Shown here piece after piece: positions 28,525 through 36,978 of a stretch of 36,978 bases of DNA. Position numbers and translations under genes: made by a program. This DNA comes from Thalassotalea sp. (GTDB lineage: Bacteria; Pseudomonadota; Gammaproteobacteria; Enterobacterales; Alteromonadaceae), in the NCBI GenBank assembly GCA_029249355.1, contig JAQWHO010000104.1, positions 1 to 36,978 of the forward strand, in the 5' to 3' direction. Every line of letters begins with the position of its first letter. The first letter of the stretch is position 1. The notes beneath the pieces are model-generated. The model saw only the letters and a program-made list of their open reading frames with translations, was not told the origin of the DNA and did not search any database.

Positions 28525-29340
28525 ATGAAAATCCTGTCAACTGACTTTATTCTCGCGTTTTTATTACTCATTAGCACATTATTTTTAAATGTTGATGCTC
28601 TAGCAAAAACTCAGTTTAAATGGCCAAATAATGCCAAAGCAGCGGTTAGCTTATCGTATGATGACGCTTTAAATAGTCAACTGGATAATGCTTTGCCAGC
28701 CCTTATTCATTACGAACTCAAAGCAACTTTTTATTTAACATTAACTTCACCCACTATTGCAAAACGTTTAAATGAGTGGAGAGCGGCGGCGGATTTAGGT
28801 TATGAATTAGGAAATCATTCGCTTAATCATGCCTGTAGAGGCTCTTTACCTAACCGAGAATGGGTGCCTGCGCATAACGATTTAGATAAAAAACTCTTTA
28901 AAGAAATTATTCAAGAAGTACAAACGGCTAACACTTTTTTACAGGCAATTGATGGTGAATTAGTTCGCACATTTACCGTACCATGCACCGACCAAATGGT
29001 TGAGAACAAAAACTACGTTATCGCGTTAAAAGAAAGCTTTGTCGGTATTAAGTCACATGTAGGGAATCCGCCACAAAATATGACTTCATTTAATCGATTT
29101 AACGCTCCAGTAATGGCTCCTAGCAATGTTTCAGGCCAAGTGTTAATTGATTATGTTAAACAGGCAAAAAAATACGGCACCATTGCCCACATTACTTTTC
29201 ATGGTATTGGTGGTGATCACCTTGCGGTGTCAAACGAAGATCATCAAGCGCTTTTAAAATATTTATCGATAAATAAAAACGACTATTGGGTTGATACTTA
29301 CCGAAACATCAGTGAATATCTCTCTAAAAACAATCACTAA
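28525..29340 (+). CDS. Secreted polysaccharide deacetylase (NodB-like) family protein
   Basis: Signal peptide, AAVSLSYDDALNSQLDNALPALIHYELKATFYLT, YELGNHSLNH metal-binding motif. Confidence 0.88.
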   Translation: MKILSTDFILAFLLLISTLFLNVDALAKTQFKWPNNAKAAVSLSYDDALNSQLDNALPALIHYELKATFYLTLTSPTIAKRLNEWRAAADLGYELGNHSLNHACRGSLPNREWVPAHNDLDKKLFKEIIQEVQTANTFLQAIDGELVRTFTVPCTDQMVENKNYVIALKESFVGIKSHVGNPPQNMTSFNRFNAPVMAPSNVSGQVLIDYVKQAKKYGTIAHITFHGIGGDHLAVSNEDHQALLKYLSINKNDYWVDTYRNISEYLSKNNH

Positions 29341-29411
29341 CTACCTCTGTTTTTTATAATACAAAGTGATTGATGACTAAATTGTCGAAATACTAGGGTG
29401 ATAATAAAAAT

Positions 29412-29963
29412 ATGAAAGCAGATATCGAGTCTCATCAATTTAATAAAACACTTTATTTTTATGATCTTGTTTCAAGTTTTTCAATTTCTTTATGCGGCTG
29501 TCCGGTAATTTTTGAAGACCAAATAGACGTCTATAAATCACCACAAGAGTTGCTTAGTTTCCCTGGTTTACATTCTCAAAGTAAACACCTAGCCCCTTAT
29601 CAATTGCGCTCTCAAGCATTAAAGGGTGACATCAATAAAGGTCAACACATTGCCTCTTGTTGCATGATGTTAGCAAATACGGCTTACGAATCAGTCAAGC
29701 ACTATAATGATGGATCTGAGGCTTTTGAATTTTTTAGACATATTAGAAATGCATCTTCGCATTTAAATGTTTTTCAATTTAATCATAAAGAACCGGCTAA
29801 ACCCGCAAAATGGCGAGGTGCAGAAATAAATCAATTATTAAAAGGCGATAAAAACCCGCTACAAAATCAACTTTGTTTTGGCTATTTTATGGGTGTTGCA
29901 GATATTCTGGAATTATTGATGGATATTGAAAAAATAATCATACTTCAACAGAAAGCTAAGTAG
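29412..29963 (+). CDS. Hypothetical protein with HEPN-like RNxxxH motif
   Basis: 183-aa ORF; EFFRHIRNASSHLNVFQF matches the R(N)x3H signature of HEPN-domain proteins; otherwise unrecognised. Confidence 0.6.
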   Translation: MKADIESHQFNKTLYFYDLVSSFSISLCGCPVIFEDQIDVYKSPQELLSFPGLHSQSKHLAPYQLRSQALKGDINKGQHIASCCMMLANTAYESVKHYNDGSEAFEFFRHIRNASSHLNVFQFNHKEPAKPAKWRGAEINQLLKGDKNPLQNQLCFGYFMGVADILELLMDIEKIIILQQKAK

Positions 29964-30068
29964 CTTAGTTCCTGTTAAAGCATGAGTCAGAATGTCAATT
30001 TAAGCAACTAACCTGAGCTCGGCTTAAGAAATCCTTCTCTAGTAGCTATTTTTACTAACTTCAGCGTT

Positions 30069-30108
30069 AAATACACTTGCAATAGACTAGCTATTGACGC
30101 GTGTATTT
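30069..30108. terminator. Candidate bidirectional terminator between convergent genes
   Basis: AAATACAC-ttg-CAATAG-actag-CTATTG-acgc-GTGTATTT nested inverted repeat between convergent 29412 ORF and GH16. Confidence 0.5.
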
Positions 30109-30245
30109 GCCTTGAATTAAGCAAAACTATCAGACTAGATATAAACTTGAAATATAAGTTATATATTTCAATAAATTAAGAATCTATTAAACCGAGTTCA
30201 GGTTAACTAAATTCGAGCTTTTTAGTATAATTTTAGCCAATTCAC

Positions 30246-31391
30246 TTAAAGAATAGGCGCTTGATGACCTTCGATAATTGCCGCATCTTCCCCAATAGTT
30301 TCACAGCCGGCACCATTACTCGGTGATACGGAACATTGGTAAACACGCACATAATCTACTTCAAATGCTTGAGGAAATATACTTTCATCAATACCCTTTT
30401 CATTCACTTGACCAGCCCAATTACCTCCAACAGCAAAATTTAAAAGCATATGGAATTTTTGATCAAATGGCGCACTCCCCTCACCATTAACTAAAACACC
30501 TTCATCGCTCATATATTGGCTATACCAAGTATTATCGCGTTGAGTTGCAAAGTGAATATCATCTACATACCAGCGAATTTCACCCGCTTGCCATTCAATG
30601 GCATATTCATGAAAATCATCTGCAGGACTAGCACCATCTGGTAAATGAAATGATTGATTAGAATAAACATTTTCAGGCCATGCACGACCAAAATGCAAAG
30701 AACCAACGATTCTAGATTCTTCTTGGCCTTCAACCGCTCCGTCTTCATCTGATTGAGTTTTTAAATTCACCACTTCCATAATATCTAACTCACCAGAACC
30801 TGCCCAACCACCATACGCCCAATCGGTTGGTAACATCCAAATAGCGGGCCATGTGCCTTGCCCTGATGGTAGTTTGGCTCTTATTTCAAAGCGTCCATAA
30901 GTCCAATCACCTTTATTTTTACTGCGTAATCTTGCTGAGGTATAAGGCAAAGTCCTTGTGCTTTCAGGGTTGTAGTTTGGGTCATCGTCTTGATCCGCCG
31001 GGCCCGAAAAGTTTTCTCTACGCGCAACTATTTTCAAAACACCTTGTTCAAGATAGGCATTTTCATCACGGTCGGTATAACATTGTTGTTCATCGTTACC
31101 ACCGCCAAAACAGTTCACTTCAAAACTCCATTTAGTTGAATCAATTGCTGCTTGATCAAACTCGTCTTGCCAAACTAATTGCCAGTTTTCGCTCACTAAT
31201 GAAGCAGCAGTAGGATCAACAAAAATATTGTCAATTTCTGGTGAGGTTACTACTGTAGAGTCGCTAACTGGCGTGGTTGCAACATTTTCACTGCTACTTA
31301 TAGTTTTGTTACTTCCAGAGCCGCAGCTAATCACACCGAAGCCTAAAAGAGCAAAAACCAAGGAGGTGACTACAGACTTATTATGATGCAT
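30246..31391 (-). CDS. GH16 family endo-beta-glucanase/laminarinase, lipoprotein
   Basis: Lipobox-like VISC, WQLVWQDEFDQ, catalytic GELDIMEVV (ExDxxE), FHEYAIEWQAGEIRWYVDD, DYVRVYQ. Confidence 0.94.
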   Translation of the reverse strand: MHHNKSVVTSLVFALLGFGVISCGSGSNKTISSSENVATTPVSDSTVVTSPEIDNIFVDPTAASLVSENWQLVWQDEFDQAAIDSTKWSFEVNCFGGGNDEQQCYTDRDENAYLEQGVLKIVARRENFSGPADQDDDPNYNPESTRTLPYTSARLRSKNKGDWTYGRFEIRAKLPSGQGTWPAIWMLPTDWAYGGWAGSGELDIMEVVNLKTQSDEDGAVEGQEESRIVGSLHFGRAWPENVYSNQSFHLPDGASPADDFHEYAIEWQAGEIRWYVDDIHFATQRDNTWYSQYMSDEGVLVNGEGSAPFDQKFHMLLNFAVGGNWAGQVNEKGIDESIFPQAFEVDYVRVYQCSVSPSNGAGCETIGEDAAIIEGHQAPIL

Positions 31392-31478
31392 GGGTAAATC
31401 CTTGTTTTATTATCCTAAGAGTTACAAACTCTAATAAAAAACGCTACCACCGTCAGGCGACAACGATTCTCCATTTGA

Positions 31479-34103
31479 TTACCGACAGCTCATCGTAGCT
31501 TGTTCTGCACTGTTAGGAACAATACTGATCTTCGAATAACTGAGTGTCAATGTACCTTTAGTTGATAACGTTAACGGTGACATAATTTGTGCAAATTCAG
31601 CACCTGAACTTTTTAAACAAGCTAAGTCGATACTGATGGTTTGCCATTCGTTTAAATCAGTGGCTTTCAACAGCGGCGCTATGTCGATAGAGTCTTGACA
31701 ATCACCAGAACAATTCATTGATAACTTAACGGCAGCAGTTGGTGCTTGCTCAAGGCGAACATCAAAGGTTAATGCTGATTTTGCTTCATGATATGCTCTT
31801 AAATCTTCAGGGAAACTACTAAAAATACGTAAGCTTGCCGATTCATTACCATTGAAAGATACTGTTCTTGCATCTTCTTGAACCTCTTTATCTAGCGTTC
31901 TTAACGATATAGCACCTAACGACTGAATATTAGAGGTTACCGTTGCAGATTTTTCACCTGATTGCAAAGCAACGTTCCACGGCTTTTTCACCGCTAATTC
32001 AAAGATTTTTAACTCAGGTAATGACTCTGTAAAAGCAACGGAAGTTTCATTTAAATTATCTGAAAGAATATTTTCTTGCTGATAATTTTCACGTTGATTA
32101 TTTACACCCTGATTATTTACACCCTGATTATTTACACCATAGGTCAAACCAAAACCATACGGTAGCAGTGGCTGATAGTTTTCATCAAAACGATTAACGG
32201 TGGTTTGATCCGCAGTTGCCGGCCATGAAAATGATAACTTACCTTTAAAATCATGATTGATATCGCCATTAGCTTTAGTAAATAACACATCAGCAACGCT
32301 TTTCCCTTCAGAACCAGGTAACCAAGCAGCAACAAAAGCATCGGAAGCATTTAATTCAGCGTTCACCCACATTGGACGACCACTAATAAATACTGAGACC
32401 ACCTTTATGCCTTGCGCTTGTAATCGTTTTAATAAAGCTAAGTCTTGTTTATTACCGCGCTGATATTCAAGATTATCCAGATCGCCATTACCTTCTGCAT
32501 ATGGTTCTTCACCAAAAACAACAATAGCAACATCAGGTTTTTCTTTAAATGAACCATCACTACTTAGTTCAATTGTACCTTCACCTAAAGCAAGTTTTTC
32601 TTTAATACCATCATAAATAGAACTACCACCAGGAAAGTCTGCATTATTATTGCCTGTACCTTGCCACGTAATAGTCCAACCACCTGATTGCTTACCGATG
32701 TTATCAGCGCCATCGCCGGTTACTAGGATATTTTGATGAGGATTTAATGGTAATAAACTTTGATTGTTTTTCAATAATACAAGCGATTCTCGTACCGCTT
32801 GTTGAGCGACTTCACGATGTTTTTGAGCGCCAATCAATGCCGTTTTTCCTGACAGTTTACGGTTTGCAGGACTTGGTTTTTCAAAAAGTCCGGCTCTTAT
32901 TTTTACCCGTAGGATACGACTTACCGCATCATCAATACGCGATTGAGCAATTTCGCCACTTTTTACCTGAGCAATGGTATTTTCATAAAGAGGCTTCCAA
33001 GCATTAGTTGGCACCATAAAAATATCTAAGCCAGCGTTAATTGACTGTGGACAGCTTTCATTGGTACAACCTTTGATTTGACCATGACCATTCCAGTCAC
33101 CAACAACAAAGCCGTCAAAGCCCATACGATCTTTTAATACCTCGGTTAATAAGTATTGATTACCATGATTTTTCTTGCCATGCCAGCTGTTAAAAGATGC
33201 CATTACCGATTGAGAGCCTGCTGATAAACCGCCGACATAACCTTGTGCGTGAATATCAAATAATGCTTGTTCCGTTGCAATATTATTGCCCTGATCATCA
33301 CCTGATTCAGTACCGCCATCACCTAAGAAATGTTTCACGGTACTGATAACACGTTCGTCGCCTAAAAAGTCTTGATCGGCACTGCCTTGCAGTCCTTTAA
33401 CAATTGAGGCTGAGTAATCTCTTACTATCTCTGGATCTTCCGAATAACCTTCGTAAGTTCTGCCCCATCGGTCATCTCGAACAACCGCAACGGTTGGTGC
33501 AAATACCCAATCAATACCTGTAACCATGACTTCTTTGGCAGTGATTGCGGCAATTTCTTCAATTAAATCAGGATTATTTGCTGCGCCTAAACCAATGTTA
33601 TGAGGAAATAAAGTCGCGCCAATAACATTGTTATGGCCATGAACGGCATCGGTTCCCCACATAGTTGGAATTGACGAGCCATCTAATGAGTCATCTATTG
33701 AGGCTTGATACATTGATTCAGCCAGTTTTATCCAATCAGCAGGCGTTGCGTGTTTATTATTGTCAGGAAACGCCCCGCCGCCATTTAAATACGAGCCGAA
33801 GCCATATTTACGCATATCTTCAACTGAGATATCACGAATTTCAGGTTGGATCATTTGCGCGACTTTTTGCTCTAATGTCATCGATGATAAAATCTCGACA
33901 ATTTTGTCTTCAACTTTGTTGTCTTTTTTCACAGCAATATCAAGTACAGGCCAAACGGTAATGTTTAACTGTTCTTTACTTGAAGGAGCTTTTTCAGCAG
34001 CTATTTTTGATTGTTCACTATTACAGGCTATTAATGTTGAAGCACAAGCAACAACAGCTAATGAAGTTGAAAATCGTTTTAAAAAATTTGTTTGAATAGT
34101 CAT
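31479..34103 (-). CDS. GH3 family beta-glucosidase/exo-beta-glucan glucohydrolase (ExoP-like, lipoprotein); start re-assigned to MTIQTNFLKR
   Basis: Lipobox LIAC, GGGAFPDNN, KHFLGDGGT, nucleophile region GFVVGDWNGHG, GH3 C-domain ESLVLLKNNQSLLPL, C-terminal beta-rich extension as in ExoP-type enzymes. Confidence 0.94.
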   Translation of the reverse strand: MTIQTNFLKRFSTSLAVVACASTLIACNSEQSKIAAEKAPSSKEQLNITVWPVLDIAVKKDNKVEDKIVEILSSMTLEQKVAQMIQPEIRDISVEDMRKYGFGSYLNGGGAFPDNNKHATPADWIKLAESMYQASIDDSLDGSSIPTMWGTDAVHGHNNVIGATLFPHNIGLGAANNPDLIEEIAAITAKEVMVTGIDWVFAPTVAVVRDDRWGRTYEGYSEDPEIVRDYSASIVKGLQGSADQDFLGDERVISTVKHFLGDGGTESGDDQGNNIATEQALFDIHAQGYVGGLSAGSQSVMASFNSWHGKKNHGNQYLLTEVLKDRMGFDGFVVGDWNGHGQIKGCTNESCPQSINAGLDIFMVPTNAWKPLYENTIAQVKSGEIAQSRIDDAVSRILRVKIRAGLFEKPSPANRKLSGKTALIGAQKHREVAQQAVRESLVLLKNNQSLLPLNPHQNILVTGDGADNIGKQSGGWTITWQGTGNNNADFPGGSSIYDGIKEKLALGEGTIELSSDGSFKEKPDVAIVVFGEEPYAEGNGDLDNLEYQRGNKQDLALLKRLQAQGIKVVSVFISGRPMWVNAELNASDAFVAAWLPGSEGKSVADVLFTKANGDINHDFKGKLSFSWPATADQTTVNRFDENYQPLLPYGFGLTYGVNNQGVNNQGVNNQRENYQQENILSDNLNETSVAFTESLPELKIFELAVKKPWNVALQSGEKSATVTSNIQSLGAISLRTLDKEVQEDARTVSFNGNESASLRIFSSFPEDLRAYHEAKSALTFDVRLEQAPTAAVKLSMNCSGDCQDSIDIAPLLKATDLNEWQTISIDLACLKSSGAEFAQIMSPLTLSTKGTLTLSYSKISIVPNSAEQATMSCR
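32096..32140 (-). repeat. Three tandem 15-bp repeats within GH3 linker
   Basis: gattatttacaccct x2 then gattatttacaccat, encoding GVNNQ-GVNNQ-GVNNQ; flanked by a degenerate copy (RENYQ). Confidence 0.95.
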
Positions 34104-34110
34104 AAATAAC

Positions 34111-35373
34111 CTATACCTGTTTTGACACAGGCTTACTGCCTGAAAAACCATAATATGCAATAAACACATAACAAATGATTGGTAAGAAAAATGAATTTTG
34201 TAGACCAATACTGTCGGCCAATAAACCTTGAACTAGCGGTAATATTGCGCCACCAACAATGGCTAAGCATAAAATGCCAGAGCCTTGACTGGTGTGCTTT
34301 CCTAAGCCGGTAATCGCTAAACTAAAAATAGTCGGGAACATAATTGAGTTACAAAGACCAACCAACAATATTGCCCACATAGCAAGCTGACCTGACGTGA
34401 CTATGGCAATACAAATTAACACTCCACCAGAAACAGCACAAAACGCGAGTACTTTCCCCGCTGGTAATTTTTGCATAACAGCAGCGCCAATAAATCGCCC
34501 TACCATTGCGCCGCCCCAAAAATAGGCAATATATTTAGCCGCATCTGATTCTTCTAAACCAGCAATATTGGGATCATTTAAAAATGACACTAAAAAACTA
34601 CCAATAGACACTTCAGCGCCTACATAAACAAAAATACCAACAGCGCCTAACACTAAATGACGATATTGCCATGCGCTACCACTAACTTGTTCGTTTTCTT
34701 GTTGCTCTTGTGCGTATTCAACCGTAGGTAATTTAATAAAAGCAAATATAGCGGCAAGTATGAGTAACATTCCCGCTAATAATAAATAAGGAAGTTGCAC
34801 TGACTCTGCCTGTTGCGCCGCTGACATTGTTTCGGCTACTTGGTCGAGTATCAGATATGCACCAAAAAATGGCGCAATTGTCGTGCCCAAAGAATTAAAA
34901 GCTTGAGTAAGGGTTAATCTTGATGAAGCGGTTTCCGCTTTTCCTAATGTACTCACGTAAGGGTTTGCTGACACTTGTAAAAGTGTAATGCCGCTAGCAA
35001 GAACAAATAATGCCAAAAGAAAAACAGGGTAACTATGCATTGATGCTGCAGGATAAAAACCTAAACAACCAAACGCTGCAATAATTAATCCCAGTACAAT
35101 GCCCTTTTGAAAACCTAATTTTTTAACGATATTGCCAGCAGGAATTGAGACTAAAAAATACGCACCGAAAAAACAAAACTGAATCAGCATTGCCTGACTA
35201 TACGTTAAATCAAAAACAGCTTTTAAATGTGGAATGAGAATATCGTTTAAGCAGGTTATAAATCCCCACATAAAAAATAATGACGTTAATGACGTTAGTG
35301 CAAAAGTATAATTTCCATTGCCGTCTTGATTAGCGGGTTCAATGTCCCCTGATTGTACGGATAAACTAGCCAT
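34111..35373 (-). CDS. FucP/GluP-like MFS sugar transporter
   Basis: [51 protein letters not shown], typical glucose/galactose (FHS) MFS motif. Confidence 0.92.
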   Translation of the reverse strand: MASLSVQSGDIEPANQDGNGNYTFALTSLTSLFFMWGFITCLNDILIPHLKAVFDLTYSQAMLIQFCFFGAYFLVSIPAGNIVKKLGFQKGIVLGLIIAAFGCLGFYPAASMHSYPVFLLALFVLASGITLLQVSANPYVSTLGKAETASSRLTLTQAFNSLGTTIAPFFGAYLILDQVAETMSAAQQAESVQLPYLLLAGMLLILAAIFAFIKLPTVEYAQEQQENEQVSGSAWQYRHLVLGAVGIFVYVGAEVSIGSFLVSFLNDPNIAGLEESDAAKYIAYFWGGAMVGRFIGAAVMQKLPAGKVLAFCAVSGGVLICIAIVTSGQLAMWAILLVGLCNSIMFPTIFSLAITGLGKHTSQGSGILCLAIVGGAILPLVQGLLADSIGLQNSFFLPIICYVFIAYYGFSGSKPVSKQV

Positions 35374-35507
35374 TATTATCTCCTAACATATTCCCCACCT
35401 TCTCGTGTTATCTCTGATTTAAATTCAGTTATCTATTTTATTTTTTCAATAATCATTAAATCTTCCAACCATTTATTATAACGTGAACACAATCTTCAAC
35501 ATAAAAC

Positions 35508-35521
35508 TGGAAGCGCTTCCA
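35508..35521. promoter_or_regulatory. LacI-family operator TGGAAGCGCTTCCA, copy proximal to MFS-GH3 operon
   Basis: Perfect palindrome; abuts minus-strand promoter TTGCAA (35544-35549)-N17-AAGAAT (35521-35526). Confidence 0.9.
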
Positions 35522-35566
35522 TTCTTGATCCATAAAAAATAAATTGCAATGATTTTCTGAACTTTT

Positions 35567-35580
35567 TGGAAGCGCTTCCA
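35567..35580. promoter_or_regulatory. LacI-family operator TGGAAGCGCTTCCA, copy proximal to lacI-type gene
   Basis: Perfect palindrome; 59 bp centre-to-centre from the other copy. Confidence 0.9.
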
Positions 35581-35710
35581 ATTTTGACGAGAATATGCCA
35601 TATTAAAATCCTGTACAGAAGTTGCTGCAGATTTAACTCTTGCTAGTGAAGAGTTTAACTTTCATGTTAAAGTCTACTAGAAAAAATTTTGAACACGCTA
35701 AAGGGTAATA

Positions 35711-36709
35711 ATGGCGACTATTTACGAAGTTTCAGCATTAGCTGGTGTATCACTTTCCTCAGTATCAAGAGTACTTAATGATCATGAGCATGTCAGTGAA
35801 AAAACCAAACAAAAAGTCATGGCGGCTATGGAAGAGCTGGGTTACCGGCCTAATAGTGTTGCGCGTTCTTTAGCGTCTAACCGTTCAAATAGTATTGGTG
35901 TTTTAGTCTCTGAGCTTCACGGGCCTTTTTATGGTGAAATGATCAGTAGTATTGAAATGGAACTAAGAAAGGCAGGAAAACATGCTGTTGTAACGGCAGG
36001 TCATAGTGTAGAAAAAAGTGAAAAAGAAGGTATAAACTTTTTAATCGACCGAAACTGCGATGCCATAATCATATTAATTGATTCACTGTCCAATGAGTTT
36101 TTAATTGAATTATCGAAAGGTTCAACTCCAATCGTAATATTGAACCGTTTGATCCCTGAAATTAAAGAAAACTGCTTCTATATTGATAATGAACTTGGCG
36201 GTTATTTAGCAACAAAACATATTATCGAGCAAGGACATAAAGAATTAGCTTATATTTCTGGCCCGCTATTTAAACAAGATGCCAATGAGCGTTTAAATGG
36301 TCATAAAAGAGCATTAAATGAAGCTAATTTAAAGTTTGATGAAGAACTGTTTTATGAAGGCGACTTTTTAACAACCAGTGGTCGTGTTGGTATTGATCAT
36401 TTAATTAAAACCAAACGTAAATTTACTGCCGCAGTATGCGCCAATGATGAAATGGCTTCTGGTGCGATGAAAGGTGTTAGAGATCATAATATGTCGATTC
36501 CACAAGACTGTTCAGTGATCGGTTTTGATAACGTTTATTTTGCTAATTATCTTCACCCTGAGCTGACAACAATGAATTATCCCATCAAAGAAATGGCGAA
36601 AATGTCAGCACAATGGATATTAAAAAATGTGTATAAACGACCTGATGTGTTTGTGAATAATAAATTTACCCCAGAATTAATTGTCAGAGATTCAATCACA
36701 AAAATTTAG
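35711..36709 (+). CDS. LacI family transcriptional regulator (probable regulator of the beta-glucan locus)
   Basis: N-terminal HTH ATIYEVSALAGVSLSSVSRVLNDHEHVSEKTKQKVMAAMEELGYRPNSVARSLAS and periplasmic-binding-like effector domain. Confidence 0.96.
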   Translation: MATIYEVSALAGVSLSSVSRVLNDHEHVSEKTKQKVMAAMEELGYRPNSVARSLASNRSNSIGVLVSELHGPFYGEMISSIEMELRKAGKHAVVTAGHSVEKSEKEGINFLIDRNCDAIIILIDSLSNEFLIELSKGSTPIVILNRLIPEIKENCFYIDNELGGYLATKHIIEQGHKELAYISGPLFKQDANERLNGHKRALNEANLKFDEELFYEGDFLTTSGRVGIDHLIKTKRKFTAAVCANDEMASGAMKGVRDHNMSIPQDCSVIGFDNVYFANYLHPELTTMNYPIKEMAKMSAQWILKNVYKRPDVFVNNKFTPELIVRDSITKI

Positions 36710-36739
36710 AAGCCATCAACATTTACTTTTTTGGCTTCT
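36708..36739 (+). terminator. Probable terminator downstream of lacI-type gene
   Basis: AGAAGCCA...TGGCTTCT 8-bp inverted repeat overlapping the stop region, followed by a weak T-rich tract. Confidence 0.5.
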
Positions 36740-36770
36740 GAATTTTCAACATTCCTCTAAAAGAATTAAC

Positions 36771-36978
36771 TTACAAATTTTCTTCCGCAAACGAAGCTAA
36801 ACGACTACGAACAACACCGTTTAAATTAATGGTTGTGCTTCCTGGAAAGTCTTTAAAACGCTCAACAATATAGGTTAACCCTGAGGTTAACGCAGTTAAA
36901 TAATTACTGTCTATTTGCGCTAAATTTCCAGAGCAAACAAGCTTAGTGCCTTCACCACAACGCGTGATAATCGTTTTC
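36771..36978 (-). CDS. PhoH family protein, C-terminal part (5' end outside window)
   Basis: Minus strand reads KTIITRCGEGTKLVCSGNLAQIDSNYLTALTSGLTYIVERFKDFPGSTTINLNGVVRSRLASFAEENL*, PhoH-like C-terminus. Confidence 0.8.
   Translation of the reverse strand, partial: KTIITRCGEGTKLVCSGNLAQIDSNYLTALTSGLTYIVERFKDFPGSTTINLNGVVRSRLASFAEENL

Noticed and set aside
32144-34095. Multiple small ORFs antisense or out of frame within GH3 (e.g. 33760-34095, 32747-33007)
   Set aside because: They overlap a strongly supported GH3 coding sequence and have no domain-like features.
34104-34208. Extra 35 aa at the N-terminus of the GH3 ORF
   Set aside because: The lipoprotein signal begins at MTIQTNFLKR; the upstream extension overlaps the end of the MFS gene.
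1-36978. CRISPR arrays, tRNA/rRNA genes, IS elements, prophage
   Set aside because: No regularly spaced repeats, no cloverleaf-like sequences noticed, and no transposase, integrase or phage ORFs in the track.

Overview
The window looks like a chromosomal segment of a marine Alteromonadales-type gammaproteobacterium (Colwellia/Thalassotalea-like; inferred from gene content only). Left end, minus strand: the start of the dcw cell-division/cell-wall cluster (mraZ-rsmH-ftsL-ftsI-murE-murF, murF truncated by the window), with an MraZ-box-like operator. Next, plus strand: a three-gene operon of a Tat-exported GH109-type Gfo/Idh/MocA protein, a sugar nucleotidyltransferase and a NahK-like kinase (possible amino-sugar salvage). 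Then a Cache-type MCP, a MarR regulator and a Cache/PAS hybrid histidine kinase. From about 16.4 kb to 36.7 kb there is a beta-glucan (probably laminarin) utilisation locus: GH1, GPH-family symporter, TonB-dependent receptor, GH16, GH3, FucP/GluP-like MFS transporter and a LacI regulator. Three pairs of the palindrome TGGAAGCGCTTCCA mark its regulon. One member of each pair abuts the predicted -10 element. Embedded in the locus is a co-directional cassette of two flavin-dependent tryptophan-halogenase-like proteins, SapC, a JmjC/cupin_8 protein, a DUF6445-like putative 2OG oxygenase and a polysaccharide deacetylase, followed by a small ORF with a HEPN-like RNxxxH motif. The halogenase/oxygenase cassette is the best candidate for an undescribed system. 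The right edge carries the C-terminus of a PhoH-family protein. All family calls are from reading motifs by eye; no searches were run.
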